Part shown: positions 39,452 through 48,895 of the stretch, one piece after another | How positions within the stretch are numbered: the first letter of the stretch is position 1 | Layout of the letters: the number at the start of each line of letters is the position of its first letter | Assembly: GCF_013350005.1 (NCBI RefSeq) | Contig: NZ_JABVWW010000004.1 | Span: 1 to 64,000, forward strand | Length of the DNA stretch: 64,000 bases | Origin: Methylocystis silviterrae | Lineage (GTDB): Bacteria; Pseudomonadota; Alphaproteobacteria; Rhizobiales; Beijerinckiaceae | Direction: 5' to 3' | The notes under the pieces: generated by a model | What the model saw: the letters and a program-made list of their open reading frames with translations, nothing else | What the model was told of the DNA's origin: nothing | The model's database searches: none | Made by a program: the position numbers and the translations under genes

Positions 39452-39576
39452 TCACAAAGGCCGGAAGGAGAGTGGAAGCGTCATTTAGGCGCCGAGCAAG
39501 GCAAATGCCACGCGCCGCAGCATAAATCCATCTGAAGCTCATCCGATGCTCGATCCGCTCGCTTGCACGTCAGCCT

Positions 39577-39611
39577 TGATATCGCGCCCGCATAGAGATA
39601 TCATTGATATC
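39577..39611. promoter_or_regulatory. Probable FitA operator with three TGATATC half-sites
   Basis: GATATCA-T-TGATATC (39597-39611) is a perfect 15 bp palindrome, and another TGATATC lies at 39577-39583. The palindrome ends 16 bases before the antitoxin start codon. FitA-type RHH antitoxins repress their own operon through such inverted repeats. Confidence 0.7.
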
Positions 39612-39627
39612 AAATGTGGAGGCTGGC

Positions 39628-39891
39628 GTGCCTGACATTCTGTTGAGAGACGTTCCCCCGGAAATGAAGCGCCAGATCGAGGATCTGGCGCACGGGCATA
39701 AGCGCAGCATTTCGAGCCAGGCGAAATTGTTGCTCGAACGCGCTTTGTCTCAGGCTGTCCGGCCAGAGCGCGCCCGAGCGGCCGGAGGACTTGGAACGCG
39801 ACTCAAAAGTCTCGTGTCGCAAGAAGATTGGACGGACGATTTCATTCAGCCTCGTGATCAAAGCGACCGCGCCCCGCCAGACTTCGAATGA
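39628..39891 (+). CDS. FitA-like ribbon-helix-helix antitoxin
   Basis: 87 aa from the GTG at 39628, chosen because GGAGG lies 5-6 bases upstream; a TTG at 39604 inside the operator is unlikely. The RHH fold is in ILLRDVPPEMKRQIEDLAHG then SISSQAKLLLERAL (residues 3-45), typical of FitA/VapB. The C-terminal tail (about 55-87), with Trp and acidic residues, would wrap the toxin. The stop overlaps the toxin start as ATGA. Confidence 0.88.
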   Translation: MPDILLRDVPPEMKRQIEDLAHGHKRSISSQAKLLLERALSQAVRPERARAAGGLGTRLKSLVSQEDWTDDFIQPRDQSDRAPPDFE

Positions 39892-40310
39892 TCTTGCTCG
39901 ACACGAACATCGTCTCTGAAATGATGAAGCCGATGGGCGACGGTAACGTGCGGCGCTGGATGGACTCCTATTCTGAGCTCGATTTCTTCATCGCGACGCC
40001 CGTCATCGCGGAGCTTCGTTTTGGTCTGGCGCTGCTGCCTGAGGGGCGAAAGAAGGATGTTTTGACCAAAGCCTGCGACGCGATCGAAGCTGAGATTTTC
40101 GCTGGCCGCATATTGTCGTTTGATCAACGCGCGGCGCAGGCCTTCGCCCGTTTGCGTGGCAGACGCAAAATGCGAGGCAAGCCGCTCGCCGTCATGGATG
40201 CGATAGTTGCGAGCATCGCCGCCGCCCACGCAATGACGCTCGCGACGCGCAATGTCGCGGATTTCGTCGATCTCGACATCGCCGTCGTCAATCCGTTCGA
40301 AGCGCGCTAG
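39888..40310 (+). CDS. FitB-like PIN domain toxin (ribonuclease)
   Basis: 140 aa. PIN-domain acidic residues are visible: D5 in LLDTNIVSE, E42 region in PVIAELRFGL, and the Asp in VMDAIVASIA (about residue 103) with TRNVADF after it. FitB/VapC toxins cleave RNA with a metal ion. Start and antitoxin stop overlap (ATGA), the usual layout for such a pair. Confidence 0.92.
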   Translation: MILLDTNIVSEMMKPMGDGNVRRWMDSYSELDFFIATPVIAELRFGLALLPEGRKKDVLTKACDAIEAEIFAGRILSFDQRAAQAFARLRGRRKMRGKPLAVMDAIVASIAAAHAMTLATRNVADFVDLDIAVVNPFEAR

Positions 40311-40335
40311 CGATACGCTTTGGAAATCCCCCACC

Positions 40336-40417
40336 GTCGTTGCGAAGAGGCGCAGCCGACAAAGCAATCCAGAGGCGGCGGCGGACGGCTGGATTGCTTC
40401 GCTTCGCTCGCAATGAC
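40336..40417. repeat. Imperfect interspersed inverted repeat after fitAB
   Basis: AAGCAATCCAG (40362-40372) and CTGGATTGCTT (40389-40399) form a perfect inner stem. The outer ends GTCGTTGCGA (40336-40345) and CTCGCAATGAC (40407-40417) also match imperfectly. It belongs to the widespread alphaproteobacterial repeat type GTCATTGCGAG...AAGCAATCCAG. It separates fitAB from dctA. Confidence 0.8.
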
Positions 40418-40491
40418 AGGCGGTTTCGACGCGAAAGGTGATACTAAAGTATGCGTTGCTCCCGTTACGCGCGGCAGGCGCCAATACCCTC

Positions 40492-41802
40492 ATGACCGCC
40501 AATCCCTCCGCTACCCGCAAGCCACTTTACCGCCACCTCTATGTCCAGGTGCTCGCGGCCATTGCCCTTGGCGCGCTCTTCGGCTGGCTGGCGCCGCACG
40601 CCGCCGCGCAGGACTGGGTGAAGGCGCTCGGCGACGGCTTCGTCAAGCTCATCAAGATGGCGATCGCCCCCATCATCTTCTGCACGGTGGTGTCGGGCGT
40701 CGCCCATATTGAGGACGCGCGCAAGGTCGGCCGCGTCGGACTGAAGGCGCTCCTCTATTTCGAGATCGTCTCCACCTTCGCCCTCGCGCTTGGCCTGATG
40801 ATCGGAAATCTTGCGCAGGTCGGCGCCGGCTTCGCCGGAAAACCCGACCCTTCCGCCATCGCCAAATATACGGCGCTCGCCGAAAAGCGCGGCGGCGTCG
40901 ATTTTCTTCTCGACATCATTCCCGACAGCGCGATCGGCGCCTTCGCCAAGGGCGACATTCTGCAAGTTTTGCTGTTCTCGCTGCTCTTCGGCTTCGCGCT
41001 CTTAGCGCTCGGCGAGCGCGGCCGCGCGCTGCGGGTGATCATCGACGACGTCGGCCACGCCATGTTCGGCGTCATTGCCATCATCATGAAAGCCGCGCCG
41101 ATCGGCGCCTTCGGCGCCATGGCCTATACGGTCGCGAAATACGGCTCAGCCGCGCTTCTGTCGCTCGCCGGACTCGTTGGTCTGTTCTATCTCACGGCCG
41201 GGCTCTTCGTCGTCTTCGTGCTGGGCGCCATCGCGCGCGCGGCCGGGTTCAACATCTTCAGCCTTATCGCCTATCTGCGCGACGAGCTGCTGATCGTGCT
41301 TGGCACATCCTCATCGGAAAGCGCCCTGCCCGCTCTGATGGAGAAGCTGCAATGGCTCGGCTGCTCGAAGTCGGTCGTCGGACTCGTCGTGCCAACCGGC
41401 TATTCCTTCAATCTCGACGGCACCAACATCTATATGACGCTGACGACGCTGTTCATCGCGCGCGCGATGGGCGTCGAGCTTGATCTGTCCCATCAGGCGA
41501 CCATCCTCATCGTCGCAATGCTGACGTCGAAGGGCGCGAGCGGCGTTTCCGGCGCGGGGTTCATCACCCTGGCGGCGACGCTGATGGCGGTCGATCCGCA
41601 GCTGGCGCCAGGCATGTCGCTCGTGCTCGGCGTCGATAAATTCATGAGCGAGTGCCGAGCCTTGACGAACTTCATCGGCAATGGCGTCGCCACCATCGTG
41701 GTCGCCGCTTGGGAGGGCGAGCTGGACCGCGCGCGGCTGACGGCGGGGCTCGCACGCAAGATTGATCCTTCCGATGTCGCGATCGGCGTCACGACCGATT
41801 GA
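40492..41802 (+). CDS. dctA: Dicarboxylate/cation symporter, DctA family
   Basis: 436 aa from the ATG at 40492, the usual start ([20 protein letters not shown]). It has about eight membrane helices and two hairpins. The substrate signature is in TSSSESALP (about residue 280) and in [10 protein letters not shown] (about 308), both hallmarks of the sodium or proton:dicarboxylate family. It takes up succinate, fumarate and malate. No clear ribosome binding site is seen. Confidence 0.93.
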   Translation: MTANPSATRKPLYRHLYVQVLAAIALGALFGWLAPHAAAQDWVKALGDGFVKLIKMAIAPIIFCTVVSGVAHIEDARKVGRVGLKALLYFEIVSTFALALGLMIGNLAQVGAGFAGKPDPSAIAKYTALAEKRGGVDFLLDIIPDSAIGAFAKGDILQVLLFSLLFGFALLALGERGRALRVIIDDVGHAMFGVIAIIMKAAPIGAFGAMAYTVAKYGSAALLSLAGLVGLFYLTAGLFVVFVLGAIARAAGFNIFSLIAYLRDELLIVLGTSSSESALPALMEKLQWLGCSKSVVGLVVPTGYSFNLDGTNIYMTLTTLFIARAMGVELDLSHQATILIVAMLTSKGASGVSGAGFITLAATLMAVDPQLAPGMSLVLGVDKFMSECRALTNFIGNGVATIVVAAWEGELDRARLTAGLARKIDPSDVAIGVTTD

Positions 41803-41892
41803 GACCGGGAGCCCGCAGACGCGCGTAACCGCTAAGCTTAGGAAAAGAGAACAAAATTCCGCTATGCTTGCATGACGTTACGACCGATTCTA

Positions 41893-41907
41893 GAACAAAA
41901 ACTGAAC
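41893..41907. promoter_or_regulatory. LexA box (GTTC-N7-GTTC type) upstream of ssb
   Basis: The plus strand reads GAAC-AAAAACT-GAAC, which on the other strand is GTTC-N7-GTTC, the established SOS box of alphaproteobacteria. It is centred about 113 bases before the ssb start, so ssb is probably damage-inducible here. Confidence 0.7.
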
Positions 41908-42012
41908 ATTAACGGTCTCCTGGCGCCACATCAGCTGTGGACAAGCCGAGCCGGCGCGCCCGAGGACCGGCCTTTGCACTAGAGTGCCACGCGTCAACAA
42001 GCGGAGAGCGAT

Positions 42013-42516
42013 ATGGCGGGCAGCGTCAACAAGGTGATCCTGATCGGCAATCTCGGCCGCGATCCTGAGGTGCGGACGCTGCCGTCGGGCGATCGCGTCG
42101 TCTCTTTTTCGGTGGCGACCACCGAGTCCTGGCGCGATAAAAACACCGGCGAGCGCAAAGATCGCACCGAGTGGCACAATGTGTCGATCTTCAACGAAAA
42201 TCTCGGGAAGATCGCCGAGCAATACTGCCGCAAGGGCTCCAAGATCTATCTCGAGGGCCAGCTGCAGACTCGCGAATACACCGACAAGGACGGCAATCAG
42301 CGCAAGGCGACCGATGTCGTGCTGCAGCGTTTTCGCGGCGAGCTGACTCTGCTCGACAGCAAGGGCGGACGCAGCGAGGGCGACTACGAAGGCGGCTATA
42401 GCCAGAGCGGCGGAACCTTTGGCCGCTCCTCGCCGATGGAGCGCGGTCCTAGCGAACGGCGTCCCGCCTCGGCCGGCAAGCTTTCCGACCAACTCGACGA
42501 CGACATTCCCTTCTGA
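42013..42516 (+). CDS. ssb: Single-stranded DNA-binding protein
   Basis: 167 aa. The OB fold (residues 1-115) begins GSVNKVILIGNLGRDPEVRT and includes TEWHNVSIF. A Gly/Ser-rich linker leads to the acidic tip DDDIPF, which binds partner repair proteins. A start-proximal AGCGGAGAGCG serves as ribosome binding site. A LexA box lies upstream. Confidence 0.97.
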   Translation: MAGSVNKVILIGNLGRDPEVRTLPSGDRVVSFSVATTESWRDKNTGERKDRTEWHNVSIFNENLGKIAEQYCRKGSKIYLEGQLQTREYTDKDGNQRKATDVVLQRFRGELTLLDSKGGRSEGDYEGGYSQSGGTFGRSSPMERGPSERRPASAGKLSDQLDDDIPF

Positions 42517-42528
42517 TCCCAGAACGCT

Positions 42529-43668
42529 CTAAGAGCGACCGCGCGACGCATATTCGAGGATGATGTCAGCCGCCCGAGCGCTCGGCGTTCGGCCTGTCTC
42601 GAGCAGGCGCTCGCGGACGCGCTTGAAGGCCGCGAGCTGCGCTTCGCGCGCGGCGCTCTCGCGCAAGAGCGGCCTCAACGCCTCGGCGAGCGCGCGCGGC
42701 GTCGCCGCCTCCTGCAGGAATTCAGGCACAATATTCTCGCCGATGATGAGATTGGGCAGCACGATTGACTCGACTTTGACGAGAAAGCGCAGCAGCGATT
42801 CGGCGCGCGAGACCTTATAGGCGACCACCATCGGAACTCCGGCGAGCGCCAGCTCCAGCGTCGCGACGCCGGACGTGACGAGCGCGGCGCGCGCATTTCG
42901 AAAGGCGGCGAATTTCTCCGCCTGGCCAATCAGACGCGGCGTCAACGGCCATCCCTGCAACTCACGCAACAAGGTCTTCTCAACATTCGGCGCGACGGGA
43001 ATGGCGACCTCGAAGTCGGCGCGTTCGCGCAAGAGAAGTTCGAGCGCGTCGCCGTAGATCGACGTCATGCGTCGCACTTCCGCCAGGCGCGACCCGGGCA
43101 GAACAAGCAGCGAGCGCGCGCCGCGCTCCTGAAGGGGCCGCGCCAACTCGTCGAGACGCTCGACGAGCGGATGGCCGACATAGACGCATCGCGGGCCGCC
43201 GAGGCGAACATGCGCCTGCGGCTCGAAGGGCAGCAGCGCCAGCAGGCAATCGACATAGTTGCGCATCGCGGACGCACGGCCGGGCCGCCACGCCCATACG
43301 GTCGGGCTGACGTAATCAACGATCGGCAGGTCAGGTCGGGCGGCCCGTACCCGGCGCGCGACGCGATGGGTAAAATCCGGCGCGTCGATGATGACGAGAC
43401 AATCCGGCGCCTGATCGATGACCGCGCGCGCCGTCTGCGCGATGCGCCGGAGAAGACGCGGCAGCCGCGCCAAGACAGGAATGAGGCCCATCACCGCGAT
43501 GTCTTCGAGCGGAAACAGCGAAACGAGGCCTTCGCGCGCCATCGCCTCGCCACCGACGCCGGCGAAAACGGTCTCCGGACGCGCGGCGCGCAAAGCCCGC
43601 ATCAGCGCTGCGCCGAGCTGATCGCCAGAGGCTTCGCCGGCGACAAGGAAGATGCGCGGCGCGCTCAT
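42529..43668 (-). CDS. lpxB: Lipid A disaccharide synthase
   Basis: 379 aa from the ATG at 43668, which overlaps the lpxA stop as ATGA; the frame is open far upstream but inside lpxA. Motifs: VAGEASGDQLGAALM (N-terminus), SPTVWAWRPGRA and GTSGVATLE-like VTSGVATLELAL. It joins UDP-diacyl-glucosamine to lipid X at the inner membrane. It directly follows lpxA, with no lpxI between. Confidence 0.95.
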   Translation of the reverse strand: MSAPRIFLVAGEASGDQLGAALMRALRAARPETVFAGVGGEAMAREGLVSLFPLEDIAVMGLIPVLARLPRLLRRIAQTARAVIDQAPDCLVIIDAPDFTHRVARRVRAARPDLPIVDYVSPTVWAWRPGRASAMRNYVDCLLALLPFEPQAHVRLGGPRCVYVGHPLVERLDELARPLQERGARSLLVLPGSRLAEVRRMTSIYGDALELLLRERADFEVAIPVAPNVEKTLLRELQGWPLTPRLIGQAEKFAAFRNARAALVTSGVATLELALAGVPMVVAYKVSRAESLLRFLVKVESIVLPNLIIGENIVPEFLQEAATPRALAEALRPLLRESAAREAQLAAFKRVRERLLETGRTPSARAADIILEYASRGRS

Positions 43669-44465
43669 GCCGATCCAGCGCGCGCGCGAGGCGCGCAAAG
43701 CGGCCGCGTCGAGGGCGCGCGCAGAAATTCTATGATCGCCGCAATGTCTGCGTCTCCGGCGAAATCCCGTGACAGACAGTCGATGCGTTCGCTCAGCGCG
43801 CGCGCCTCTCGCACGAAGAGCAGGCGATACGCCCGGCGTAGACGCTCGATGCGCTCCGGAGCGAAATCGCGCCGCTGCAGGCCGATGCGGTTGAGGCCGA
43901 AAAGATGCGCGCGGTTGCCCGACGCAAGCGCGAAGGGAATGACGTCGGCTTCGACGCCCGAGAGGCCGCCGACGAAGGCGTGCGCGCCGATGCGCACATT
44001 CTGATGCACCGCCGTCGCGCCGCCGATCATCGCATGGTCCCCAATCTCGACGTGCCCGCCCAGCAGAACCTGATTGGACAGTATCACGTCGTCGCCCAGC
44101 CGACAGTCGTGAGCGACGTGCGAAGCGGCAAGAAATACGCAGCGCGCCCCAATACGCGTGCCCTCCCCCGCGCCTGCATTGATCGTCACGCCTTCGCGAA
44201 TGACGCAATCATCGCCGATCGTCAGCGCGCCCTCCGTGAGCGCAGCCTTCATATCCTGCGACGGCAGTCCCACGGCGGCGAAGGCGAAAATCCGGGCGCG
44301 CGCGCCGATCCGCGTCCGCCCGCCGACGACGACATGGGAAAGGAGAGTCGCGCCGTCGCCGATCTCGACGCCGGCGCCGATATGACAGAAGGGGCCGACG
44401 GCGACGCCGGCGCCGAGCCGCGCGCCGTCTTCGACGACACAGGACGGATGAACCGAAGGGTTCAT
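43665..44465 (-). CDS. lpxA: UDP-N-acetylglucosamine acyltransferase
   Basis: 266 aa. A left-handed beta-helix of hexapeptide repeats (residues 1-185, for example IGARCVFLAASHVAHDCRLG) with the catalytic histidine in AHDCRLG (H in SHVAHD) and a helical C-terminal domain. It performs the first acylation of lipid A synthesis. It is followed by lpxB with overlapping codons. Confidence 0.95.
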   Translation of the reverse strand: MNPSVHPSCVVEDGARLGAGVAVGPFCHIGAGVEIGDGATLLSHVVVGGRTRIGARARIFAFAAVGLPSQDMKAALTEGALTIGDDCVIREGVTINAGAGEGTRIGARCVFLAASHVAHDCRLGDDVILSNQVLLGGHVEIGDHAMIGGATAVHQNVRIGAHAFVGGLSGVEADVIPFALASGNRAHLFGLNRIGLQRRDFAPERIERLRRAYRLLFVREARALSERIDCLSRDFAGDADIAAIIEFLRAPSTRPLCAPRARAGSA

Positions 44466-44487
44466 TGTCGCACTCGCCTCAGTGAAG

Positions 44488-44952
44488 CTAAGCGCCCATC
44501 ATGACGCTGATCTGCGCCTCGCAGACCAGCGCGCCGTCGACCATCGCGCGCCCAGAATACCACCAGATGTTTCGCTTCTGCGCGGTTTTGGCCATGTGGA
44601 ATTCGACGCGGTCGCCGGGCGTCACCGGCTTGCGGAATTTCGCATTGTCGATCGTGACGAAATAAACGAGACGCGACCGATCCGCGCCTTTTAGCGCGCG
44701 GATGGCGATGACTCCGGCGGTCTGCGCCATCGCCTCGATGAGCAGGACGCCGGGCATGATTGGACGCTCGGGAAAGTGCCCTTGAAACTGCGGCTCGTTG
44801 ACCGTGACGTTCTTCACGCCGATGCATGATTCATCGCCGCGGATGTCGAAGATGCGATCGACGAGCAGGAACGGATAACGATGCGGCAGTTGGCTCATGA
44901 TCTGCAAAATGTCAGCGCTCTCCAGAGTCGCGCCGGCCGCGGCCTCGGGCAT
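44488..44952 (-). CDS. fabZ: 3-hydroxyacyl-ACP dehydratase FabZ
   Basis: 154 aa. The hot-dog fold has the active-site His in [13 protein letters not shown] and Glu in [11 protein letters not shown]. It dehydrates hydroxyacyl-ACP in fatty acid synthesis and shares the hydroxymyristoyl-ACP precursor with LpxA/LpxD, whose genes flank it. The start is preceded by GGAGGAAG, 3-4 bases upstream. Confidence 0.96.
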   Translation of the reverse strand: MPEAAAGATLESADILQIMSQLPHRYPFLLVDRIFDIRGDESCIGVKNVTVNEPQFQGHFPERPIMPGVLLIEAMAQTAGVIAIRALKGADRSRLVYFVTIDNAKFRKPVTPGDRVEFHMAKTAQKRNIWWYSGRAMVDGALVCEAQISVMMGA

Positions 44953-45006
44953 TTCTTCCTCCTTATCGAGGGCATGGCGAGCGCCATCCCATGTGTCTTG
45001 ATTGTC

Positions 45007-46077
45007 TTACGTCGGCTTGTCCTTGCGCGCGAGTCGGTCGAGCAGCGCCGCGCCGCGCAAGAACCGCCGCAACGGTCGCGCTGGCGCGCCGCCGACCCGC
45101 GCCCCGGCCGGCAGGTCGCGCATCACCCCGGATTTGGCCGCAACCGCTGCGCCTTCGCCGATTGTGAGGTGGCCGGCGACGGCGGATTGTCCGCCAAGCG
45201 TGACGAAATCGCCGATCTCACAGGAGCCGGCGAGTCCAGATTGGGCGACGATGGCGCAAAAACGGCCGATCACCACGTTGTGGCCGATCTGCACGAGATT
45301 ATCGATTTTCGTTCCCTCGCCGATAATCGTGTCGCGCGACGCGCCTCGATCAATCGTCGTATTGGCGCCGATCTCAACATCGTCCTGCACGATCACGCGA
45401 CCGACCTGCGGCGTCTTGAGATAGCCTTCGCGAGTCGGCGCGAAGCCGAAGCCATCCTGCCCAAGCCGCGCCCCCGGGTAAATGACGACGCGGTCGCCGA
45501 TCAGCGCATGCGTGAGGCTTGCATGTGCGCCAATCGAACAGTCGCGGCCGATGCGCACATTCGGACCGATCACCGCCTGCGGCCCGATAATCGTTCCAGC
45601 GCCAATCTCGGCGCCCGGCCCGATCACGGCGCCGGGATCAACAACCACGCCTGGTTCGAGTCGCGCCTGCGGATGCACCGCCGCTCCCGGAGAAACGCCG
45701 CTGGATTGGAATAAGGAGCCGGGCCGCAGCGCGTCCGGAAAGAGATGCGCGGCCGCGAGCGTCATCGCGCGCTGCGGATCGTCGACGAGAAGCGCGACGA
45801 CGGCGTTAGGCAGCAGGTCAAGATGGCGCTCGCGCAGGAAGCAGGCGGTCGCTCGGCACTCCGAGAGCGCCTTGCGATAGCGCGGGTTGTCGTAGAAGCA
45901 GAGGTCGCCCGGCCTGCTCCAATCGAGCGGCGCGACGCTTATGATGAGGGGCGGCGGCGCGAACTCGCCCGCCCCGGGCGCGCCGTCAGGGCCGCCGCGA
46001 ATTTCTGCGCCGGAGATCTGCGCAATCTCGCTCAACGGCGCGGGCCGCGCCAACGGAAAGAAGGCCGCTGCGCTCAC
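45007..46077 (-). CDS. lpxD: UDP-3-O-acylglucosamine N-acyltransferase
   Basis: 356 aa from the GTG at 46077 ([19 protein letters not shown]), the usual LpxD start; the frame extends to 46209, but the extra 44 residues overlap bamA and have no homology. The N-terminal uridine-binding domain is followed by hexapeptide repeats from about residue 115, with the catalytic histidine in QIGHNVVIG. It adds the second hydroxyacyl chain of lipid A. Confidence 0.94.
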   Translation of the reverse strand: MSAAAFFPLARPAPLSEIAQISGAEIRGGPDGAPGAGEFAPPPLIISVAPLDWSRPGDLCFYDNPRYRKALSECRATACFLRERHLDLLPNAVVALLVDDPQRAMTLAAAHLFPDALRPGSLFQSSGVSPGAAVHPQARLEPGVVVDPGAVIGPGAEIGAGTIIGPQAVIGPNVRIGRDCSIGAHASLTHALIGDRVVIYPGARLGQDGFGFAPTREGYLKTPQVGRVIVQDDVEIGANTTIDRGASRDTIIGEGTKIDNLVQIGHNVVIGRFCAIVAQSGLAGSCEIGDFVTLGGQSAVAGHLTIGEGAAVAAKSGVMRDLPAGARVGGAPARPLRRFLRGAALLDRLARKDKPT

Positions 46078-46159
46078 GCTGCAAGGACCTGTGCGGCAGC
46101 CCAAGCCGGCCCACGAGCCGTCCGCCGGGCGTGGTTCGCCCGGCGATCGTCTCCGATCA

Positions 46160-48481
46160 TTAGAAGTTGGTGCCGCCGCTGAAGCGGAAGTTCTGCGTGA
46201 TGTCGCCATAGACCTTCGAGGTCACGACGGCGTAATCGAAGCGGATCGGTCCCATCGGCGAATTCCACAGCACCGAAGCGCCCACCGACGAGCGGATCGC
46301 GAATTTGTTCGCGATCGGCACCACGCAATTGCCCTGGCCGAAGCCCGCCTGCGCCGTATAGGCGCCGATGCAGGTCACGCCGGGAATCGTCGGCATATTG
46401 TTGGCGAAGTTCGTCTTACCGCTGAAATTCCATAGCGAACCGGCGTCGGCGAAGAGCGCGCCTCTCAGCCCGAGATCCTTGGGCAGGTACCAGAACGGGA
46501 ACTGAACTTCGAGCGATCCGCCGACATAGTTGGAGCCGCCCAGCGAGTTGCCGCGGTTGTTGTTGAAGCTCGTCAGAATGTTCGAATCGCGCGGGCCGAT
46601 GCCGCCTGGCGCGAAGCCGCGCACCAGGCTGGGGCCGAGGTTGAAGTTGTCCTGAATGCGCGGCTTGTAGCCGCCGAAGGTCGACAGATCGCCGCCCTGC
46701 AGGCGGGCGATGCCGACCACGTCATCGAGATAGGGAATCTCGCGGAAGTAGCGAATGTCGCCGGTCGTGCGCAGATAGCGCGTGCCGCCGCCGAGACCCG
46801 CCACGTCCTGATTGAGCGAGGCCAGCCAACCATTATGCGGGTTCTTGAAGTTGTCGATGGTGCTGTAGTTCAGCGAATAGCCGACGAGCGACGTCAGCAG
46901 CCCGCCCTGCGACTCCTTGATCGCGAGCGAGGCTTCGCCGTTCGATTGGCAGTTGACCAGGAGGTTCGGATAGCCGGCGGACTGCGGGTAGAACGGACTG
47001 AAACCAGGCGTGTAGCCAAACACCGGCACCAAACAGTCGTTGTAAGGACGATTCTTGTCGTTCGGGATTGAGATCGTCGTCTGATAGATCGAGTAGTGCG
47101 GCGAGAAGCTGAGCTCTTCGGTGATCGGTATGCCGAAGCGCAACGTGCCGCCGTAGGACGTCGAACTGTAGATCGAGTAGTTATAAGCGTCCTGTCGACG
47201 CACGAAGACGTCGAAGCCGGCGGCGATGCGCTGGTCGAGGAAATAAGGCTCGGTGAAGCTGAACGTCACGCCGCGGGCGATCTGGCCGCCCTGCACCGAA
47301 AGGCGAACCGCCTGGCCGCGACCCATGAAGTTGCTTTCCGACACGGACACTTCGGCGATGAAGCCCTGGTTGGTCGAATAGCCGCCAGAGACGCCGAAGT
47401 TGCCGGTGGGCTGATCTTCAACGTCGACGTTCAGGATCACGCGGTCGGGCGATGAGCCAGGCTCATTGGTGATTTTCACCTTTTTGAAATAGCCGAGGCC
47501 ATTCAGCCGGCGTTCGGCGCGGTCGATCAGGACGCGGTTATAGGCGTCGCCCTCGCCGATATCGAACTCGCGGCGAATGACATAGTCGCGCGTGCGCGTA
47601 TTGCCGCGAATGTTGATGCGTTCGATATAGACCCGGGGTCCTTCCTCGAGCAGGAACTGGATCGCCACCGTCTGATCGGCCGGATTGCGTTCGCCGCGCG
47701 GGCGCGCCTGGGTGAAGGCGTAGCCCCGCTTGGCGATTTCGCGCGACAAAGCTTCGACGGTCTTCTCAACCGCGTCGCCGTTGTAGACGTCGCCCGGCGC
47801 AAGCCGCAGCAAATCGTTCAACGCCGCGCCGTCGACGTCGGGCAGATGGGATTCGACGCCAACGGACGACACGCGATACTGCGGACCTTCGTTCACGACG
47901 ATGGTGATGATGTAGCCGGCGACCGTCGGATCAAACTGCACGTCGGAGCTGATCACGCGGAAATCGGCATAGCCGTTCTTGAGATAGAATCGACGAATGA
48001 GTTCGAGGTCCGCCGCGATGCGGTCGGGATCATAAACGTCGCTTGTCTTGAGGAACGACAGGAAGTTCATTTCCGTCGTCTCCATCATGCCGACGAGACG
48101 GCGTGTGGAATAGACCTCATTGCCGATGAATCGAATCTCCTTAACGCCGGTCTTGTCGCCTTCAACGACGGTGAAGACCAGGTCGACCCGTCCGTTCGGC
48201 AGATCAACCGTCCGATAGCTCACTTTCGCCGCAGCGCGTCCCGACCGACGATAGACTTCCGTCAATCGCGCGACGTCGGCCTCGGCCAGCTGCGGGTTGA
48301 ATGCTGTGTGGGCGCGCGAGCGCACCTGCTCCTGCAAGATGTCAGTCTTGACCTTGCTGTTGCCCTCAAATGCGATGCGATTGATGTCGGGCGCGGCGAA
48401 CGCCGGAACGCTAAACGCCAGCAGAGCGGCCACAACCGCGAACAGGAACGATGATTTCCAAATGCCGCTGATTGAGCGCAT
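46160..48481 (-). CDS. bamA: Outer membrane protein assembly factor BamA
   Basis: 773 aa from the ATG at 48481, followed by a signal peptide ending in SVPAFA; 60 upstream residues are rejected. Five POTRA domains (about 25-425) include the repeated [17 protein letters not shown] and [14 protein letters not shown] type openings. The 16-strand barrel fills the rest, with the VRGF motif in [10 protein letters not shown] (about residue 625) and a terminal Phe. It inserts beta-barrel proteins in the outer membrane. skp/ompH, often between bamA and lpxD, is not here. Confidence 0.96.
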   Translation of the reverse strand: MRSISGIWKSSFLFAVVAALLAFSVPAFAAPDINRIAFEGNSKVKTDILQEQVRSRAHTAFNPQLAEADVARLTEVYRRSGRAAAKVSYRTVDLPNGRVDLVFTVVEGDKTGVKEIRFIGNEVYSTRRLVGMMETTEMNFLSFLKTSDVYDPDRIAADLELIRRFYLKNGYADFRVISSDVQFDPTVAGYIITIVVNEGPQYRVSSVGVESHLPDVDGAALNDLLRLAPGDVYNGDAVEKTVEALSREIAKRGYAFTQARPRGERNPADQTVAIQFLLEEGPRVYIERINIRGNTRTRDYVIRREFDIGEGDAYNRVLIDRAERRLNGLGYFKKVKITNEPGSSPDRVILNVDVEDQPTGNFGVSGGYSTNQGFIAEVSVSESNFMGRGQAVRLSVQGGQIARGVTFSFTEPYFLDQRIAAGFDVFVRRQDAYNYSIYSSTSYGGTLRFGIPITEELSFSPHYSIYQTTISIPNDKNRPYNDCLVPVFGYTPGFSPFYPQSAGYPNLLVNCQSNGEASLAIKESQGGLLTSLVGYSLNYSTIDNFKNPHNGWLASLNQDVAGLGGGTRYLRTTGDIRYFREIPYLDDVVGIARLQGGDLSTFGGYKPRIQDNFNLGPSLVRGFAPGGIGPRDSNILTSFNNNRGNSLGGSNYVGGSLEVQFPFWYLPKDLGLRGALFADAGSLWNFSGKTNFANNMPTIPGVTCIGAYTAQAGFGQGNCVVPIANKFAIRSSVGASVLWNSPMGPIRFDYAVVTSKVYGDITQNFRFSGGTNF

Positions 48482-48895
48482 ATAGTGCAGGTCCTCGTCG
48501 CAACGTCGCCGCCCGGGCCGCGGCGCGAAACTCATGTAAATTCGCCGACGATCGGCGCTTCGCCAGCGTTGAGCGATTCTTTCTACAAGGTTTGCCCGAC
48601 CCTGCAAATGCAGAATAAATGGTGTTTCCGCAATTTGTCGAAGGCGTGACGTTAAAGCCACGATTCATGGTCAGCGCATGGTTAAGACGTGGCGCCGCAA
48701 GCGTCATCATGTCCAAATTACGACAGGAATGGCGCGCTTACGCGGCGTCCTGCGCGCCGCATAGTTACAATCGGCTGCGTGCGCGCTCAAGCGCCTGCCG
48801 ATCACATCGAATCATGTGATCGATAAGGAAGCTCAAAATCAAAATAGCGAGCAGGTTCTCATCGAAAAAGTCTGCCCACTTTTTCGGAACCTGCG

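Noticed and set aside
42529-44208. Fusion of lpxB with a 180-residue upstream domain
   Set aside because: The extra residues are lpxA read in another frame; lpxB starts at 43668 with an ATGA overlap.
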